A stretch of 29,573 nt of DNA, from assembly GCF_001039355.2 (NCBI RefSeq), contig NW_019774958.1, positions 64,001-93,573 on the forward strand, given 5' to 3'. Shown piece after piece: positions 10,944 through 22,426 of this stretch. Both the position numbers and the translations under genes were made by a program. Numbering within the stretch: position 1 is the stretch's first letter; each line of letters opens with the position of its first letter. The notes beneath the pieces are model-generated. The model searched no databases, had not been told where the DNA came from, and saw only the letters and a program-made list of their open reading frames with translations. Source of the DNA: Lingula anatina (Eukaryota > Brachiopoda > Lingulata > Lingulida > Lingulidae).

Positions 10944-11118
10944 GGCTGCATTCAGAACGGCGGACTAACTAGTCCGAGGGCCAAATATGGCGACCGACTA
11001 AAAAGCTTGCCGTCTAATCCGCTAATAGACACTAAACAGATTCCCAGTGGGGAAGTATTCAAGTGGGTCGGCCATATTAGATCCGTGGACTAGTTAGGCC
11101 GCTGTTCTGGATACGGCC
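10944..11118. mobile_element. Palindromic MITE with TAT target duplication
   Basis: The left end GGCTGCATTCAGAACGGCGG continues into ACTAACTAGTCC. It is the near-perfect inverse of the right segment GGACTAGTTAGGCCGCTG plus TTCTGGATACGGCC. GGCCAAATATGGC and GTCGGCCATATT continue the arms inward. TAT flanks both sides (10941-10943, 11119-11121). It is about 175 bp with no coding capacity. Confidence 0.8.
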
Positions 11119-11221
11119 TATAATATTTAAGTAACTAAAGTGTAACCACCTCTCAAAATTATAATCTGCCATGACGTCCCTCTCAACCTCTAATTCCTCC
11201 TTTATTGTTTGAGATCATTTA

Positions 11222-11459
11222 GACCGCATTCAGATTGACACATCGTACTAGCTGGGTTGGTCCAACTTTTTGGGGGAATCTGGCTAAAGTGCAATAAGTG
11301 GAATCAGCTTAATTTTTTGACATGCCTCCTCGAGCAGTTAGGGGTAATTAATTATCGTGTGTTGATTAAGCTGATTCCACTGTTTGCACTTAAACAGCGA
11401 GAATCCCCCGAAGAATTGGGCCGACCCAGTTAGTACGACGTTTGAATCTGAAAGCACCC
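11222..11459. mobile_element. Full-length palindromic MITE with TTA target duplication
   Basis: The left arm carries GACCGCATTCAGATT, TACTAGCTGGGTTGG, GGGGGAATCTGGCT and AGTGGAATCAGCTTAA. The right arm carries their inverses TTAAGCTGATTCCACT, AGCGAGAATCCCCC, CCGACCCAGTTAGTACGA and GAATCTGAAAGCACCC. Almost the whole 238 bp can fold into one hairpin. TTA flanks both ends (11219-11221, 11460-11462). The centre contains GGGGTAATTAATTA, shared with the downstream MITE family. Its right arm is repeated at 12134-12219 by the segmental duplication. Confidence 0.85.
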
Positions 11460-12103
11460 TTAGAGTGAGCCACTGATCTAGCTCAGGATCTAATCCTTTC
11501 CAAAGATCCAAATGTGAACGTAAGGCTACACATTCTGTCCATCACGTCTATCAATCACGAGATAGACTCATGCCAGAATATCAACACGTTGTAAATTAAC
11601 GACAGGATGAGCCTACCCGGGGTTTCAGAGGGCGCTGGGAACACACCTTTCTACTGTCAACGTGACTCTGCCGTTTCCAGACACTGCAGGCTCATGCCGG
11701 TGGTAGACAGGTAAGTTTACCAGTACCCCGTGAAAGACAGGGTGAGATGATGGAACTAGAAATACAACATGATGGGCATACATGTACATGTAGCTTCCCG
11801 ACAAAGCTATACATTACTTGGGACTACTGTAAGAACAGGCACAAGCCATGTTTTACCTATTCTGTGGTATTGAAAATGCTTGGGATATTCTTTATCTACA
11901 GCTTGCAGTTTTATTCTATAGGAGGTAAATTTTGATATTGGCTCTCCCAACCTGGTAAAAAGAAATAAAATAAAGAAACAAAGGTTGAATTTATGACAGA
12001 ATTTTGCGAGAGTTCGACACACGTGTGTATATCAAGAAAGTCTGATATGAGAATAGAATGACGGGAAATGTGTACGTTTACCATGTTCATTTTATTATAC
12101 CTG
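11374..12103. repeat. Direct duplication of about 0.73 kb, copy A
   Basis: It starts ATTCCACTGTTTGCACTT inside the right arm of the MITE at 11222-11459 and ends TTTTATTATACCTG. By eye it matches copy B (12134-12872) at roughly 95-97%, with scattered substitutions and one indel near 11884. It includes an exon-like 30-nt segment (11681-11710) between CCGTTTCCAG and GTAAGT. No recognisable coding frame is present. Confidence 0.9.
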
Positions 12104-12133
12104 TCAACAGGCCCGTTGCCAGCAATTTCAAAN

Positions 12134-12872
12134 ATTCCACTGTTTGCACTTAAACAGCAAGATTCCCCCGCAGAATTGGGCCGACCCAGTTAGTACGACG
12201 TTTGAATCTGAAAGCACCCTTAGAGTGAGCCACTGATCTAGCTCAGGATCTAATCCTTTCCAAAGATCCAAATGTGAACGTAAGGCTACACATTCTGTCC
12301 ATCACGTCTATCAATCACGAGATAGACTCATGCCAGAATATCAACACGTTGTAAATTAACGACAGGATGAGCCTACCCGGAGTTTCAGAGGGCGCTGGGA
12401 ACACACCTTTCTACTGTCAACGTGACTCTGCCGTTTCCAGACACTGCAGGCTCATGCCGGTGGTAGACAGGTAAGTTTACCAGTACCCCGTGAAAGACAG
12501 GGTGAGATGATGGAACTAGAAATACAACATGATGGGCATACATGTACATGTAGCTTCCCGACAAAGCTATACATTACTCGGGGCTACTGTAAGAACGGCA
12601 CAAGCCATGTTTTATCTATTCTGTGGTATTGCAAATGCATGGGATTAGGAACAACAGTTGTTATCTACAGCGTGTAGTTTAATTCTATAGGCGGTTAATT
12701 TTTATATTGGCTCTCCCAACCTGGTAAAAAGAAATAAAACAAAGAAACAAAGGTTGAATTTATGACAGAATTTTGCGAGAGTTCGACATACATCTGTATA
12801 TCAAGAAAGCCTGACATGAGAATAGAATGACGGGAAATTTGTACGTTTACCATGTTCATTTTATTATACCTG
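12134..12872. repeat. Direct duplication of about 0.74 kb, copy B
   Basis: It is the same sequence as 11374-12103, in the same orientation. It begins immediately after an ambiguous base (N at 12133). Only the right half of the MITE is present. A stretch of 29 bp plus the N separates the copies. This may be a true tandem duplication or two haplotypes joined by the assembler; the N and the start inside a palindrome favour the second. Confidence 0.9.
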
Positions 12873-13336
12873 AGTATGTTACATGGTATGGAATTAAAGA
12901 ATCGATACTCACAGGTGACATGGGGAACGTAAGTCCCAATAAATGATTTTGTCTCGCAAGCTGAATTATACGGTGTGTCAAAAAAGTTAATACGTCCAAT
13001 GACTAATGATAAAAAACAACAGAATGTATTTTTGCTTAATGGCTTGGTTCACAACTGGGGGATGCGCCGTAGTAGTTGTGCAATATCATACAAGTTGATT
13101 GTTTTGCATCTGCTTATCAGCATGAGATGAAATCTAAATAAAAGCGAACGCTGAGCTAAGTATTTATTATTTCAGTGTTTCATTTATTTTTCTTTGTGAT
13201 ACGACGCGGAAGTTGCTCAGTTATAACCATCAGGTGAGTATTATGCGTGTGCCGAGCTTGGACTTACTCCGAACTCAGACTAACTCCAATGGCGATGCCA
13301 ATCAATAGAGACAAAATATATTTTTTAAAGATCCGA

Positions 13337-13390
13337 TTCATTATTCCTGCGGTTCTTATATATCCGACCGATGACCGCAGGTTAAATGAA
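13337..13390. repeat. Inverted repeat, possible hairpin
   Basis: TTCATTATTCCTGCGGT (13337-13353) is the near-inverse of ACCGCAGGTTAAATGAA (13374-13390), with a loop of about 20 nt. ACCGCAGG/CCTGCGGT pairs perfectly, and ATTCATT/AATGAAT extends the arm. It is probably a small foldback remnant. Confidence 0.6.
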
Positions 13391-16300
13391 TAATTGTTCA
13401 GCAGACCCGGTTAAGCACTCGCCTGAGACGGTTTGGCTGATTATCTCAGTGCATACAGACATAATATTGCATTTTGCCAAAATTTAATTTCTAGTCGTAA
13501 TGGAAGAAGGCCACATGTGCCCTGCCGTTTGAACCAAACCCCGGCGCTTTTCTCCTGAAAATGGCGCATTATTAGGTTAAGACAAGTTTTATTGCATACA
13601 CTTAAAGAGAAATCCGAAAAGCACATAGATAGTATCACATTTGAATTTATCCGAAAGAAAAAAAAACATGTTTGTCTGCATATCGTCGACAAAACAGCGT
13701 GTTCTTAACCGATTACATGGACGATTACTTGCTTCAAAATTCAATAAGTGCAGCAGTCAATCTGAAGTCACTCGATCTCGGTGAAGTAAAGTGTTGCAGC
13801 CTCGGGCGTTACGCCGTCGTTATTGCGGTGCAGTTAAGGCGGCCTGTCCTCAGATACAACTACACAGAATGGAAGGCTGGAGCTAAAAATCTTAAAACCC
13901 AACTAGGGGATCAGTCCATTTTGCTTTGAATTGAAACTGACACAGTGAAAGCAATCCTGTTGGCCATGTCTCTAATAATTGCACCGGCCGGGGGAAAAGG
14001 AAGCAACTTGTTGAGAATTTCTACTTGCAGCTAAGCCCAAGAGGTAGGCCTAACGGGGTGATTTTTAGCCATTTAATAGATTGCATCGACAAAATTCAAG
14101 TGCAATCTGTATAATATGTTTTTTACACCAAAAAGACACAAGGAGGCGAGAAGCAGGAGTGACCTTCCGAAAAATTGATGTGCAAATTTCTAATGAAGGT
14201 AAGTATAATGATGAAGGGCCATAAGCTATTAGAGGATATTGTTTGATACAAAGAATAACCGATTAAGTGGTAAATTTCCATTTTCTGAATTTCATGGGGA
14301 TCTCAATGTAAAAAGAATATATCAAAATTGTGAATGATACAAGGTGAAGCTGTTACGAATTACATGTAGTTACTATTGCGTAGTCATTTTGATAAACCGA
14401 TGAAAACCTTTATTAGTTGTTCGGAACGAAAAAGGTAATACGCTCAGTTGCCTCAATTAAACAATTCTGTAACTTTGACGGAGACCGCAAATGCGGGTGA
14501 GAAAGAGAACCGTGTATTTTTCTTTCAAAACATCCTTATTATGAACTCAAAACATTACGTACAATCCAACCCAGTTAAAAACACTTAAAGTTTGTTTACC
14601 GATTTGATGTTTTGTCTATATTATTTTCAGTAGCTGTTTTTATTCACCGATGTAAGATCACAAAAACAATGCTTAGATATACTTGGGTGGGTTACACAAT
14701 ATGACCTTCTCTTACGTCTCTTTCTAAGTGGTCTTATAATATGACAGAGTGCACGCAAGCCAGAGTCAACATAGACCAGGCGTCAGAACCCGAGACACCA
14801 TAACTGTTCTCTCCCCCTCTCCATGTTTGCGCCCAACAGAGTTTCAAGTATTCGTCTCGATGCTTGTGCACCTCGTTACTTTGGCATGCTTCTTTGCATT
14901 TTCCATCAGCCTTCCGGTGTTTTTTGTATTTTCGAAGTCCTGATAGGGTTGCTTGACGAGATTATTTGAATAAAGGAATTTCACAAAATTCAAGAACCTC
15001 TATCCTGCACGTTCCATATTTGCGGTTAGTCTTGGTTGAATTTGAGCCGCGTTGCTGTTTGCAATCATGTAACATTAGCGCTTCCTTGTTATTGGCTATT
15101 TCATTCTTTAGGGCCAAGATAACTTTTTCACTTTTTTCTTTTAATGTGATTTAAATGATTGCGGTGTGCCTTACAGCCCCTTCACTGTGGGCGAATGCTT
15201 TTACTGGTTTGAATAGTCAAATTCTCAAATGAATGGGAACTCAGCTTGCAGCACAGTGGCGACAGTTACTTATACAGGGACAGCCGGAAAGCGAACACTG
15301 GGGTATTGCGTTGATGCACATGTTGAGCAAGTATTTGTACTATTTTCGACATCAAGAAAAATAACCACACTTTTCTAGCACGGGCATAAATGGGTGAAAC
15401 AGCACGCATTGTCTTCCGGAACGCAGGTACTACGTCAGAATTTACAGATTGTTTCGACGAACGCCACGGTTACTTCCTGGTAACGCGTTTAGAGCAGAAT
15501 TCTTTCATTAAGCCTTTCAATAGTTTCTTTTAATTCCTTTTAAATTATCTTTTATCCCCAAAGAGACTGTAGGCCTTGGAAACGATATATCTATTCACAC
15601 GGACACGCCTAATTTCCTCTTCTGTAGTACGAAAAATGAGCTTGCGTTAATAGGAACTTGCATTCCTTCGTCAATTAGTCCATTGCGAAATGTTGCATTC
15701 CATTACTATAGATTTTATTTTTCGTACACTGTGACTTGCAAGACGATGTGAAGCTCTTAGCCTCTACAAAATGTGACGAAGAGTTTTCAACTCTATGAAT
15801 TAAAAAAAAACTTAAATCAGCGTTACTACCAATGTTGTCATTTTGAGAATGCAATTTCTAAAGAATAAATGTCCATATATTATCCTGATTAAACCGGTGA
15901 AAATAACTCCCTCGGAGTTTTTTAATAAGAACCATCAGAGACGCCGGCTGCGCGTCTGTGTCTCGCAGAGAATACGTCTCATGGATGAAAATCCGTGAAG
16001 AATATCGATGCAAATTCGACATGGCAACCTGGCATGACAGATTGGATATTAGGCATAAGACTCTGGTCCCGTGAATCGTAATTGTATGATTTTTTCATCT
16101 GAAGTGTTCATTTAAGGCTGTTAATATCTGCTTTATGTCTCCTCCTTCCTAGTGCACCACAAACTTTCATAATCCCATTCAAAACAAGAAAGAAGGGAAC
16201 AAAGAATATTGGTTGTTCGATATTTGGCCAAACAAGGCTGCATTTATTATATAACCACACTAGCTTTAATTCGGGGAAACTTGCCTCGATTGCATTCAAC

Positions 16301-17342
16301 CCATCCCTGGTTCACATTATGGCTAAGCAGTCCTCCATCACCGATTGTAATCAACTTCCATAATAACAAAGCCTGTTCACATAATATGAGCCCAGCAGGG
16401 TAGGCAAGTTAGGATGCACTCTGGAGTTCGTTGCTGTGAAAATGCACCGCGCGAAGCGGGGTCACAAACAGCGAAATGATCCCGAAGTGTACGTTGCCAT
16501 CATTCTCAAAATCGTGCCCACGCACTAGCTAGATAATATGTTTGCTGCTTTATTAAGAGGTATACTAGTAGTAGCTTGTCTGTTATTGTAGATAATGACC
16601 TCGTTTCTTTTTTCTAATCGAAAATCATGCTGACTAACCAAAGAAATGAAGAGGATAATTTTGATACACTGTATGCGGCATGATAGTAAACAATAATAAC
16701 GGAGCTATTCAATAGGTTGAAGTAAAGCTGTAGCCGATATTCCCAAACTTGCTTCTTAAAATTGGGTAAAAGGACGACGAAATGTTGCAGCTCAAGTATA
16801 TACCCCGTTACTATAAATTTTTCTGAAACAATAGCTTCTAACAACCACAGGGTCATATGTACGCTGATCTTAATGCTGATCTTGCCTCCAAGCTACTATT
16901 GGCTCACAATTTTTAAAGGAAAAAGGTTCATCTGTTAGGGACCAAAGAGGATGAACATTTATTCCTTTTACTTTGTTGCATATTAATCATTATTTATATC
17001 ATATGTGCCACTATAAGAACGAAAACCGCGCAATTTCAAAAGTAATACACATGCATCTCGTCTCTTTGAGAGCACGCAAAAGTAAATGATTAAAATTCGC
17101 AAAACCACAAACGGACACTTCGATAACTGCCACTTAAATGGCAAGAGGTAAACAGTTTATTTCACTTAGATGCTTGCCCTAATCAGTACACGCCTAAGCC
17201 TGCTTTGCCAATAACCCGAACAAATTACGATTTGTCACGCTTGAACGATCATGAAATTTCAATGAACCCAGTGATCAGATATATATCAAACGCGCATCGA
17301 TACGAGCAGATATTTGCTTTTAAACCCCCTTTATCTTTGATA

Positions 17343-17411
17343 TTCCATTTAGGAATATTGGAGGAACAAGCAATTTGATGTTCCATTTAGGAACATTGGA
17401 GGAACAAGCAA
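17343..17411. repeat. 38-bp tandem duplication
   Basis: TTCCATTTAGGAATATTGG (from 17343) and TTCCATTTAGGAACATTGG (from 17381) are each followed by AGGAACAAGCAA. One substitution separates the shared 31 bp. Confidence 0.9.
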
Positions 17412-18200
17412 AATGAGAGGATATCTCGATATTTGGAAATGTTGTATGGACATGTTCGAAAGTTATTGATGAAAATGGTAAGATGCACAAGAAAAAACAA
17501 AAAAAAAGCAAAAAGTGTTACTATTAGATGAGTATCATACTCTGGCAACTTTACATTCTTTAAATTAATTTTTTTTTTTACTCTTAAACAACGTGTTCTG
17601 TATATGTACGTTAGAGGCTAGCCGATTGATGGCATAAATTCCATGCAAAATTCTCACTTCAGTAGAAAAAAAACTGTCAAGAATTAGCCAGAGACATATT
17701 TGTGGTCATCTTATGAAAAATCATTTTGTGAATAATCATTTTGTAGTTCCGGTGGAGGGTAGAAAACGTCCGTGGTTCATGAACAAGTTGTTTGTGAGAC
17801 AAAAATACAATCACGTATTTACACGTGCTGCCACCGCACGTGCATTGGCCGAATTGTGAAAATTCTCCTCTATTCTAATTTAACTCATCCCGAGTTTAAA
17901 AATATTTTGAAAATTCTCTTTTGGGACTTGTTTCACAATAGCTTTAGTCGGAAAAACAGGTTTAAACTGTTATACCAAGAATTTTAGGGTGATTTGACCC
18001 AGAATAAATCATTCATTGTAAAAGTCCAATCAAATGAAATATTTTACGCCTTTCATTACAGGAGAAACATATGTATCTAAAGTTTCAAACCAACACTCAT
18101 TTTATCTAATTGAACTACTGTGGATTTATCTTGAAATAACGAAGACTAAATCTGAGATATAAAACTGGGACCGTTTCCCGTCTATAAAATGTTTTGGAAA

Positions 18201-18374
18201 ACCGGTGTAACGAAACTGAGGGTCCGTGTAACAGAAAGTCCGCCCTCCATATAGTTACAATGGTTAGGGTTAGCCTGACCTAAGTAGGTCAAAATCTAGG
18301 GCGAGGCTCACCTGTACAAATAAATGGGCAGCGGACTCTCTGTTATGGGGGGCTCTCTGTCACGTTACACCGGT
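18201..18374. mobile_element. Foldback MITE with ACCGGTGTAACG termini
   Basis: ACCGGTGTAACG (18201-18212) is exactly inverted at CGTTACACCGGT (18363-18374). The subterminal GTAACAGAAAGTCCGC pairs loosely with GCGGACTCTCTGTTAT. The centre includes GGTTAGGGTTAGCC, which is telomere-like only by chance over two repeats. It is about 174 bp and non-coding. I see no clear target duplication. Confidence 0.75.
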
Positions 18375-18858
18375 CCCTGCTGATAACTGGAATGAGGTGA
18401 AGGTCTATTAAACCCTGAAAATAAGGGATGCTTTTTTATCGAATTGGTAACGCTTTTATGTGTGGTCGGACTAACACGTGTTAGCTATTGAATTGTCGCT
18501 CTAATCACCTCTTCTCTTACCTCATGATATTATAGGAATGCGTCATGATGCATGGTAATAAACGAGTTTATCCTTTGTTTGGTGATGTTGTCAGAGATCG
18601 CCATACCTGGATGTCTGAGGAAATGGCATGAAATCGTAGCAACTCCATCTGGTTGAGCCAATTACCAGGACTCATAACGGTTCAGTAATTCTAGATAAGT
18701 CATTGCGCATCCTTGTCATAATCGTGACAGCGTGACCTTGATATAAAGCTGACTGAAATATCTACTCCAGCGATTACACGTACAAAGATGCTATTAAATT
18801 TCTGAGCCTAAGAGGAAAATTTTATTCCATCACAGTCCATCACATATGTTAAGGGCAC

Positions 18859-18885
18859 AAAAATAAATAAATAAATAAATGAATA
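18859..18885. repeat. (AAAT)n microsatellite
   Basis: About five AAAT units run in tandem, ending in a degenerate GAATA. Confidence 0.9.
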
Positions 18886-20080
18886 CCGTGATTCCAAAAA
18901 TCTCAGTCATTATTGCGTTTCTATAACAAAGTGCGAAGGTGTGTGTTTGACAATCTAACTTAAAAAGATTTTCAAGTTTTAACAGTGAAATTTAGGGTGA
19001 CACCAACGACATCGATATTTTATTCAAATTTCTCCATGTGTTAAACTGAAAAGTACGAATTTCAGAATTGTATCATTTTGATAAAACGTATATAACGTTT
19101 CATACAAGTGCAGTTGTACAGAACGTCGTTTGTCAACTGACATTTTGGTGGGTGAAAAATTAAGGAATTTGGTACATTAAAAAAATCTGGTATCCGATTA
19201 GTTTTTTCCATTTTTTGTCTATATCCCCGTATAATCAGTATTCATACAATTAATCATCATAGTACCATGCTGCCTACAAAGTAATGCCGAAAAGAAATAC
19301 GTCGTATAAAGAAAATAAGACAGATTATGTGGTAATGAAAAACAGAGATCGTGAGCACATGAGCTAATTATTTGCAACACGAAACCATCGATCTTTATCT
19401 ACCATAAATCAAAATGACTCCGTGTTTTTAAATTCCGTTTACCCTTATAAAACAGAAACCAATCAAAAGAACCCAAATTTCTTTTACAGTTTGAGTCATG
19501 GAGCTCTGCCAGCGAACAAAGAGAATTTTGAAGCAGTTTGTGTGAGATCTGAGTGGCGGGCAGTGATCGTATCTGTTAACCATATGATTTGTAATTCAAG
19601 ATCAAACCCAAATTGATTTAAGGTTTGATGAAATATTGCTCAAATAGGCCGACCTTTTCCGGTTATATTGGGTACGGCGTAAGGCCTGCATGTTCAGAAC
19701 ATCACTTACTACCATTATCAGCATGTGTGTGTTTTCTTAAGTTCAAACTAAATTTATGCACTCGGATACTTTGCGGAAACTTAATGGGTCGAACATAAAG
19801 CCATGTTTACTCTGTTGCACCTATCGGTAAACTAGTACTAAATACTTCCGCGAAAATCCCGCGGCGCAAACTTCTGTCGACCATAAAGTGAATTTCTGCA
19901 GAGTCTGCAATTATCTAAAGTTGCCTTTTTATCAGATCATCTCTTGTTTGTCGGTTTCTTCAAACGACTCTGCAAGAGCTACCTCAGGGCTTCGTGCCAT
20001 CTACACGGTTATGCGTCTTAAGCGTAAAAAAAGTGGTGTTAAAACGTAATTATGGATTCGGCCGTCAAAATTGCTCTAAA

Positions 20081-20160
20081 TACGTGGATTGCAACAGATG
20101 AGGTGCATCATCAGCCTTTCTTTCGCATAATTGTATAAGATCCACATCTGTTGCTACGTA
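20081..20160. repeat. Inverted repeat, hairpin of about 80 bp
   Basis: TACGT..GCAACAGATG (20081-20100) opposes CATCTGTTGCTACGTA (20145-20160). The inner 10 bp pair perfectly, and the outer TACGT/ACGTA pairs after a small bulge. It could be a MITE relic; a small-RNA precursor cannot be excluded without expression data. Confidence 0.5.
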
Positions 20161-20884
20161 CTATCTGATGAATTTTGAAATAACCATAGGCGTAACCACG
20201 TAATTTTTTCTAATTCAAATTGAATGCTTCTTTTAATGTGATTTAACTTATTACAGGAAACGTAATAGACAAAGGGGTGCTTCGAATGATACTCTCATTT
20301 AAGTGAGGGATCTGGTTTACTTGATTTTTACATGGTTTCCCATCCCATAAGTCAAGCATGCTCAGTGTGTCCCACGAACAAGGTTGCTTCTTTGCTAAGT
20401 GTCCCTGTATACAAATCTGACCAAAAATGTATTACCATGGTAACATGAGAATACATTTTTGATCTCACTGATGCCGATCTGCTCCAATCGTAATTGATTT
20501 TATAGTAGATTTTTGAAATTTCTCTTCAAGAATAACTGTAGTATAGGTTTTGATAAGACGGTGGGCCTATTAGCCACCGTAGGCTTGAGCACTTACGTTG
20601 CCACCTAAGAAGAAAAACAATCATTTGCCCGCAAGTTACAGAATCATGGCTATTTTTTGTTTTATGTTGTTTTGCGATAATAGCCTATAATTTCCTTTTG
20701 CTTTCAGATAGCTTCATTAGTATCTACCCTATACCTCCTTTCAACCATCTCATTAATCTTGAGACACATTGTTATACGCCCCATTTCCCCCTGAACTCTC
20801 TTTCTAAATATGGCAGGAGCGCCATGAAAAATGCTCGTTAACAGTTTTTTAATGAAAAAAATATATTTCTCGATGGCGGCAGAG

Positions 20885-20890
20885 TATAAA
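20885..20890 (+). promoter_or_regulatory. TATA-box-like motif upstream of the receptor gene
   Basis: TATAAAGCGCG matches the TATAAA core with G+C-rich sequence immediately 3', as in many animal core promoters. Transcription from it would begin near 20915, about 0.5 kb before the ATG at 21409. That would leave room for a 5' untranslated exon and a small intron ending at the acceptor-like site at 21353. Its role as the receptor promoter is inference. Confidence 0.3.
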
Positions 20891-21312
20891 GCGCGTGACA
20901 TTTTGCTGAAGAGCTTGCCGTCTGGAACCGAAGGTCAGAGTTGTTCTAGAGACGATTGCTTGGCACTTGGAATGATAACCACAAGAAATTAAGACGGACA
21001 CATAAAGTTACATTCATCAGGGATATTCGTTCCAAAGACGGTATCAGAATTGTGTATGAGATAGGAGCGTTTGGAAGTCATAGGGGAATGGTCTTTTCTT
21101 ATTGATAGAGATTTCTCGGAAAATTATATGTCCAATCGCATGTAGTATCTGATGTTTTAATTTTTCACTCTGAGTCAAACATTTGCCAGGACAAAGTGAA
21201 TTATTTCAGGGTAAATGACTCTTAGGGAGCGTTCAAATTGGTACATTTTGGTTTTATTTTTGCTTTTCAAATTGAAAACGGTTTCGTTTTAATGGGATGT
21301 TTACAAAAATGA

Positions 21313-21408
21313 AGCACTGATTGTACTAATTATACACTTTTTATCTTCCATAGCACCAGTCTACTCAAGCCTTCTTCCAAATTGCATCTGAGCTCTCTGA
21401 AGACAAAG
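21313..21408 (+). other. Probable 5' untranslated leader with acceptor-like site
   Basis: An in-frame TGA at 21310-21312 followed by no ATG until 21409 makes this the likely leader of the receptor. TATACACTTTTTATCTTCCATAG ends at 21353. It is pyrimidine-rich and ends in AG, so it may be the 3' splice site of an intron in the 5' untranslated region. Such introns are known in vertebrate oxytocin receptor genes. Transcript data are needed to confirm it. Confidence 0.4.
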
Positions 21409-22426
21409 ATGGATACTATAACTACAACGACTTTTCTTACATCCAACGCGGGCCAAGAGGGTGCTGCGCTATTACCAACTGCCAAGGAACCTGTTGCAGC
21501 GCCAATTTTGAACATTACTTCTCTGAATGCGACGAATTGCAGCGTACCGGTTCGAGTAGAATGGCTCGTCAGAACGGAAATTGGCGTCCTCGGTGCTGTG
21601 TTTTTTATGGCCATATTTGGGAATGTGTGCGTTCTGGTGGCGCTGTACCTGTACAAGAAGAAACTCTCTCGCATGCATTACTTTATCATGCATCTGAGTA
21701 TTTCTGATCTCTTGGTGGCCGTGTGGAACATACTGCCCCAATTGGCGACGGACATTACATTCAGGTTCCAAGTCAGTAATGACGGCCTTTGTCGAATTGT
21801 CAAGTACTTTCAAGTGTTTGTGCTATATTTGTCGTGTTACGTCTTGGTGATGACAGGGGTGGACAGATACTACGCCATTTGCCATCCTCTGTCGAACTAC
21901 GCTTGGAGCACAAGAAAGGTTAACACTATGATAGGCATTGCGTGGGGACTGGCGGCTTTAGTCAGTGCTCCACAATTAGCCCTGTTCAGTTATAGGGAGG
22001 TCTCCCCGTATGGTTGTGGAATATACGACTGTACTCACATCTACGAATTTCTCCCACCATGGGTGCTAAAGGCGTACATAACCACATTTGCCATTCTACT
22101 CTTTTTTATCCCCTTGGTTATTCTGATATTTGTATACGGACGTATTTGCTGGGAGGTATGGGGCAACCCTTCAGGAAGACTCAGCACCGGCAGCAGGAAC
22201 TCTGGCACTGCAGCTGTGACATTTAATTGTCCTTCTTCGATTCCTTCGGGGAATGAGGATGATGATACAACCACCCCTAGAGCACACGGCAGAACGAGGC
22301 TATCTCGGGCCAAGGTCAAAACGATTAAATTAACTTTTACCATTATCATCGCCTATGTTGCCTGCTGGACACCATTTTTTGTAATTCAGTTATGGTGGTT
22401 GTATGATGAAACAGCGCCTGAGGGAG
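21409..22426 (+). CDS. Oxytocin/vasopressin (vasotocin)-type receptor, exon 1 (residues 1-339, TM1-TM6)
   Basis: A class A GPCR that should bind an oxytocin/vasopressin-like nonapeptide at the plasma membrane; in this family coupling is usually to Gq or Gs. The start is the first ATG after an in-frame TGA, with A at -3 and G at +4. The N-terminus has three N-glycosylation sequons (N35, N40, N43). TM1 contains GN (71-72), TM2 contains LSISD (D100), TM3 begins at C128 and ends with D152-R153-Y154. ECL2 has C208 (and C203), TM5 has P235, and TM6 has CWTP (319-322). Family pocket residues are R49, E57, Q111, D115, K132, Q135, Q189 and Q327. SRMH after TM1 and SRAK before TM6 are also typical. ICL3 is about 59 residues with an acidic patch. 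The exon ends GAG|GTATTG; reading through the intron adds only seven codons before a stop. The subtype cannot be assigned. Confidence 0.95.

Larger units (their letters stand above)
12873..18200. other. Long intergenic stretch without a supported gene
   Basis: Small structures are an inverted repeat (13337-13390), a 38-bp tandem duplication (17343-17411) and short A or T runs. The segment at about 13670-14200 is visibly richer in G+C. It has an 85-codon open frame from a TTG (13672-13929) and a strong donor-like AAG|GTAAGT at 14199, so it could include an untranslated or unrecognised exon. Nothing else resembles coding sequence on either strand. Confidence 0.55.
18375..20884. other. Intergenic stretch upstream of the receptor gene, no supported gene
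   Basis: It contains an (AAAT)n microsatellite (18859-18885) and a hairpin of about 80 bp (20081-20160). A 65-codon minus frame (20704-20901) has a poor initiation context and no recognisable family. Distal regulatory DNA for the receptor could lie here, but nothing specific can be shown. Confidence 0.55.

Noticed and set aside
12970-13000. ACGGTGTGTCAAAAAAG motif resembling a transposon end
   Set aside because: No inverted partner was found within reach, so an element cannot be defined.
13402-13440. tRNA-like GGTTAAGCACTCGCC segment
   Set aside because: It resembles part of an A box, but no B box or cloverleaf can be fitted around it.
14749-14943. 64-codon frame with a hydrophobic C-terminus
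   Set aside because: It begins with GTG, not ATG, and has no family resemblance; hydrophobic runs are common in T-rich DNA.
18260-18285. Telomere-like GGTTAGGGTTAG
   Set aside because: Only two repeat units, in the middle of a foldback element; no array.
20704-20901. 65-codon minus-strand frame near the TATA-like motif
   Set aside because: Short, not recognisable, with a poor +4 base at the start; it is more likely chance.
21382-21408. Extended receptor start at TTG 21382
   Set aside because: It is not an ATG; the first ATG (21409) has good initiation context, and nine extra residues add no family similarity.
21330-21813. Minus-strand frames of 113-114 codons over receptor exon 1
   Set aside because: They are antisense shadows of the receptor coding sequence; their translations show no family pattern while the + frame is a textbook GPCR.
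22014-22349. Overlapping frames of 70 and 102 codons within exon 1
   Set aside because: They are alternative-frame and antisense shadows of TM5-TM6 coding sequence.
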